NCBI GenBank assembly: GCA_035048495.1
Contig: CM068548.1
Location: forward strand, 12,327,464 to 12,391,463
Origin: Euptelea pleiosperma
Lineage: Eukaryota > Streptophyta > Magnoliopsida > Ranunculales > Eupteleaceae
Reading direction: 5' to 3'
DNA: 64,000 bases
The notes under the pieces are model-generated. The model worked only from the letters and a program-made list of their open reading frames with translations, had not been told where the DNA came from and made no database searches. The position numbers and the translations under genes are program-made. The stretch's first letter is position 1, and every line of letters begins with the position of its first letter. Shown here piece after piece: positions 60,746 to 64,000 of the stretch.

Positions 60746-61160
60746 GTAAAACTTCGATGACAGGGCCTGTCATCCAACCAGCAGACAGGGCAGATAGAAC
60801 AACAGACACGTGAGTTAAATTAATGGGACGAAAATAGCCTTCCATCCCGCCATCCATTCGTTTCACTTCCTGCCAACATGAAAATAACCGCGCCCAAATT
60901 TGTTCATTGGGTGAGTTATACTTTCCTGTTTTATTTTTATACTTTCCTCTTATATTTTTTTTTATCCTTTGCCCTAAACGAAAAGGTAAGAAATGGTTTC
61001 TTGGCAGGGGAAATCCAGTTTAGTGTAGGGCAATTAAATTTCAGATCAGTGGACCTCTTCTACATGCCGTGAACTACGAGATATTAGCTTTCTGTTTTGA
61101 TCGCCATTTTCAGAGCTTTTTTGAGCAAAAAATATGTAAAAAAAGGGAAAAATGTTAGAC
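60746..61160. other. No gene seen
   Basis: AT-rich sequence with poly-T runs. A 64-codon frame at 60878-61072 starts with a hydrophobic stretch, but it has no recognisable family and no second copy in the window, so it is not called. Confidence 0.4.
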
Positions 61161-61459
61161 GCAAAGGACTTTGGATGCAGTCGATGTTTAGGCCATCGGT
61201 TGATGAATATATATACCAAAAATCAGTCTGATTGGTTTTCTCTAGCCATACGATTTAACACTTTTTAGGATTGATTCTAGCCGCTAGATTCAAGCATCTT
61301 TTTTTGCATATTTTTGGTACTTAATCCAACGGCTAGAAATTATTATGTATATCCACCAAAGGTTGGACTAAAGATCTATGCGGTTAGTGGGTTCCAAAAA
61401 TTGAGCTATGTCGGGCAATGAGAGCCCTTTGCATCGACTGCATCCAAAGTCCTATGCAT
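61161..61459. mobile_element. Inverted-repeat MITE with clear termini, P1-related
   Basis: Terminal inverted repeats: gcaaaggactttggatgcag at the left and ctgcatccaaagtcctatgc at the right. Inside are P1 blocks (accaaaaatcagtctgattg, ccaacggctagaaatt). It is about 300 bp and non-coding. No convincing target-site duplication is seen. Confidence 0.65.
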
Positions 61460-62020
61460 CTGAAATTTTTCCGTAAAAATTGGATTTGTTTGCTTTCAAA
61501 AAGGGACTCGTTTGCTATAAAAAAGATGGTAGAATATTTTTAATTTGGCCTTCCAAAGTCCAAACAGACCTTTAATCTTCCATTTTGATTGCTTATTTGA
61601 TTGTATTCAAAAAATACAGTTTTAGGGCAAAGTAAAAAATGGAGATCGAAATAGGCCGCAAAGTCGTCATAGATACGTGATTTTCCTTAGACTAAGTCTT
61701 CGTCATATGCTTAATCTCTGGAAACCCATCAAGAGTAAGAAGAGGATGAGGAGAGTAAGATCGGCGGGAAGTGCGAAGTGCGTTCCTTAGTTTACCTTTG
61801 TTCGGTGGCGACAATCACGTAAGAAGCGGCAGAAGAAGTGCGGAAGTTTCATTCGGATTTGAGGGGGGAGGGGGAGTGAGAGTTTGAGATCGGAGGGTTT
61901 GAGGAGAAAACTTTTGAAGCGGTGGAAGTTTGAAGCGGAGAAGATGCGCCAGTAACATTTCGCCAGCTGTACTAATGTTAATGTGATTTTAACCGTACTT
62001 TGCTTTTAAAAAAATGTAAG
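61460..62020. other. No gene seen; GA-rich stretch
   Basis: 61730-61960 is purine-rich (gaagcggcagaagaagtgcg, gaggggggagggggagtg) and could be a decayed 5' gene end, but no exon or family match can be supported. Confidence 0.35.
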
Positions 62021-62024
62021 ATTC

Positions 62025-62255
62025 TTTTTTCTCGGTGGACCTGCAAACCAAAAATCAGCCTGAGTAGTGATTTATATCCTTTGGATCTTTACACCCAAAT
62101 AGTACTCAAATTACTACGGTTAAAATCAACCTTTGAAAAAACTTCAATCCAACGCTTAGAAATCACTAATCGGGCTTATTTTGGTTGCAGGTCCACGAGG
62201 GACTGGCCAAACATCCATACGGTCAGCACCCTCTAATAGTGTGCCACATAGATCG
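62025..62255. mobile_element. Palindromic MITE family P1 copy
   Basis: accaaaaatcagcctgagta at the left, aaatcactaatcgggcttat, ggccaaacatccatacggtc and tagtgtgccacatag at the right. The left outer arm is missing. Confidence 0.65.
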
Positions 62256-62439
62256 TATTCGTATTGTGAGTTGTGACTGGCGTAGTAACCGAAGTTTTAC
62301 TTACTTTTTGTTTTACTGATTTCTCTCAATTATTAAGATATTCTTTTGTTGCAGACCCGGATCGGAGCCTTCTAGAAAGAAAAAACTTTATAAAATCTAT
62401 GTCCCACTCCATGTGAGGCATTTTTTTAATGTTTTCTCT

Positions 62440-62770
62440 AAATTATTTGCTGAGAGACCGGGCTGGGCGCCTTTTATATTTTTATTTCTTGCAGTGGGGC
62501 CTTCTCTCATCCGGACGCCTTAGGCAACTGCGTTAGTGGCCTTAAGGTAGTGCCTGCCCTGAGGCATGATTCTAACTGTTGGATCCAACCATTCTTTAGT
62601 ACCAAAACCAATGGCTAAAAATCATCAAACAAGCTGATTTTTTGTATGAATGTCTACCAAGGGGTGGGCTAAACAGTAATGCGGTCAATGAGCCTAGATG
62701 GCAGCAAGTGTGTAACAAAAATGAGCTACCTTGTTACATCACTACCTTTTTTAAGTACCATGAATTCCAG
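62440..62770. repeat. hAT-like end plus P1/302-bp-family remnants
   Basis: 62455-62575 (ccgggctgggcgcctttta, gtagtgcctgccctgaggc) resembles the element at 42663 with gggcc-rich ends. 62570-62750 has P1 blocks (ggctaaaaatcatcaaac) and taccttgttacatcactacc, as in the 302-bp element. Confidence 0.4.
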
Positions 62771-63642
62771 GATTCATGGTGAGCGTGAGCATTGAAGTTG
62801 GAGTCCAGTTTTGCTATGATTGACCTTGCAATCTATTATTGGTTGCAGTGGAGTAAATCAGTAAGTCAACCAATTGATATAAGAGCTGTAGTCCATTTAA
62901 TTTGCTCAAATCTTTATTGTCTTTTGTTAAAATAACATTTCCAAGCAACTCAAAAGAGAAGAAAGTAACTCAAATGTTGTACAAGGGTGGCCAATATCGT
63001 ACACATTTTTTTTCAGGGTGGGCAAAAGGGTACTTTTCTAAAGTGGGCAAAAGGTTATTTGGAGAAATAAATCCCTACTGAATTTTTAAAGTTGAGGGTA
63101 GGCAACCCTCGCCCCCTGGCTCCGCCAAGAGTCACAGACCCTCATATTTCCAGGAGGCAAAAAAATCAAAACCCAAACTCTGAAGTCTCATTCATTCCAT
63201 TTTGTTTTGCCAAAACTCAAATCTAAGCCAAAAAAGTAAGTAAAAGTACCACCCAAGATTCAACAGTGCCCAACAACATCCCTATCGTGCACAATCCATC
63301 TAGAAACTATCGTGCACAACAACATCCCTAGATGCCAATATTTGATTTATGAAGAACAGCGAATACTGTTACTGTTCTTATATAAAGATCAAAAAGGACA
63401 ATCCATCTAATTTTTTTTATTTCTTAGGGTATCCAGGCCAAACAATGATCTGTAAGAAGACCTCCCTTTGTTTTTGAGCTGTTGACCGCCCAAAACATGC
63501 CATCGACCACCCCTAGAAAATCAGATCTTGGACTAAAATGGCTATCCAACAATGGACAATTGTGTTTTCCCAAGGAAAATGTAATTTTCTCACTTGGCAA
63601 TCAAACATGGACTAAGACGTAGCTAGGTGGGTAGTGGGTCGT
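62771..63642. other. No gene seen
   Basis: Contains a gggtgggcaaaagggt repeat pair and ggcaaccctcgccccctggctccgcc near 63100, resembling an hAT-type terminus also seen at 44745 in inverse form (gccaggggcagctacacccc). There is no supported reading frame. Confidence 0.4.
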
Positions 63643-63987
63643 TGTTATGATCCTAGAGAATAGGACTTAAACTTTCCACGCCACTATCACTTAGGTGCTT
63701 TTGGTGTATTGGTTTGGGTCTTAACATTTGGTATCAGAGCCAACTCCATTTCATGGGTCAAGTCATGGGAGGGGCAACCTGAGGTAAGGGCTACCTGGTG
63801 GCTCGCTCAAAAAAAAAAAAGAAAAAAAGAAAATAGGGGTACTGGAGTGAAAGCCGCCTTAGAGTGGGCCACCGTGGACGTTGGCCTTTGAAGCGTGGTG
63901 GAATATTACGATCCTAGAGGTTAAGACTTAAACTTTCCACACCTCTTTCACCTAGGTGCTTTTGGTGTATTGGTTTGGGTCTTAACA
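63643..63987 (+). mobile_element. TRIM retroelement, second copy (84-bp LTRs)
   Basis: 5' LTR 63643-63726 (tgttatgatcctag...gggtcttaaca), primer site tggtatcagagcc (63729-63741), 3' LTR 63904-63987 (starts tattacgatcctagaggtta, first bases mutated). It shares internal sequence with 52612-52998 (gtggacgttggcc, tgaagcgtggtgga). Flanks gtcgt and atctt do not match, so the target duplication has decayed or the element recombined. A 60-codon frame inside is accidental. Confidence 0.85.
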
Positions 63988-64000
63988 ATCTTGCTTTAGT

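Noticed and set aside
1..64000. tRNA, rRNA, plastid or mitochondrial insertions
   Set aside because: No cloverleaf with conserved boxes and no organelle gene sequence was recognised by eye. A tRNA scan and organelle search were not possible here.

Overview
This window is nuclear DNA from a flowering plant. The genes have many introns with canonical GT/AG borders, gene density is low, and the intergenic DNA is full of inverted-repeat DNA elements and LTR remnants. Two neighbouring genes of the coclaurine N-methyltransferase (CNMT) family suggest a lineage that makes benzylisoquinoline alkaloids, such as a magnoliid or a Ranunculales species. That lineage is inference; the sequence alone does not name the species.

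Layout. (1) 1-15.55 kb and 18.3-31.65 kb are two diverged copies of an older segmental duplication. Each copy carries one intact 161-codon four-membrane-segment protein gene of unknown family (minus strand), a decayed Copia RNase H fragment and a decayed GDSL esterase/lipase gene. Several transposons sit in only one copy, so the other copy gives the exact empty site. (2) 31656-31755 is a gap of exactly 100 N. The sequence before it (21841-31655) is repeated almost perfectly after it (31756-41578). Because the suffix of the left contig equals the prefix of the right contig, this is most likely an unmerged assembly overlap and not a real third copy. (3) 41.4-42.4 kb holds two CACTA-type transposon ends. 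(4) 43.26-51.42 kb and 53.78-58.10 kb are two tandem eight-exon CNMT-like genes on the minus strand. The right one (gene B) is intact at 356 codons. The left one (gene A) has perfect splice sites but an in-frame TAG at codon 242. Intron 1 of gene A contains a short non-coding LTR element, itself interrupted by a 3-kb element with solo-LTR ends. (5) 58.4-64 kb has no recognisable gene and is a field of palindromic elements plus a second copy of an 84-bp-LTR TRIM element.

Only three loci look like potentially functional genes: CNMT-like gene B and the two genuine copies of the four-membrane-segment gene. The remaining recognisable gene sequences are pseudogenes or transposon remnants. No rRNA or tRNA gene, CRISPR array or organelle gene was recognised.
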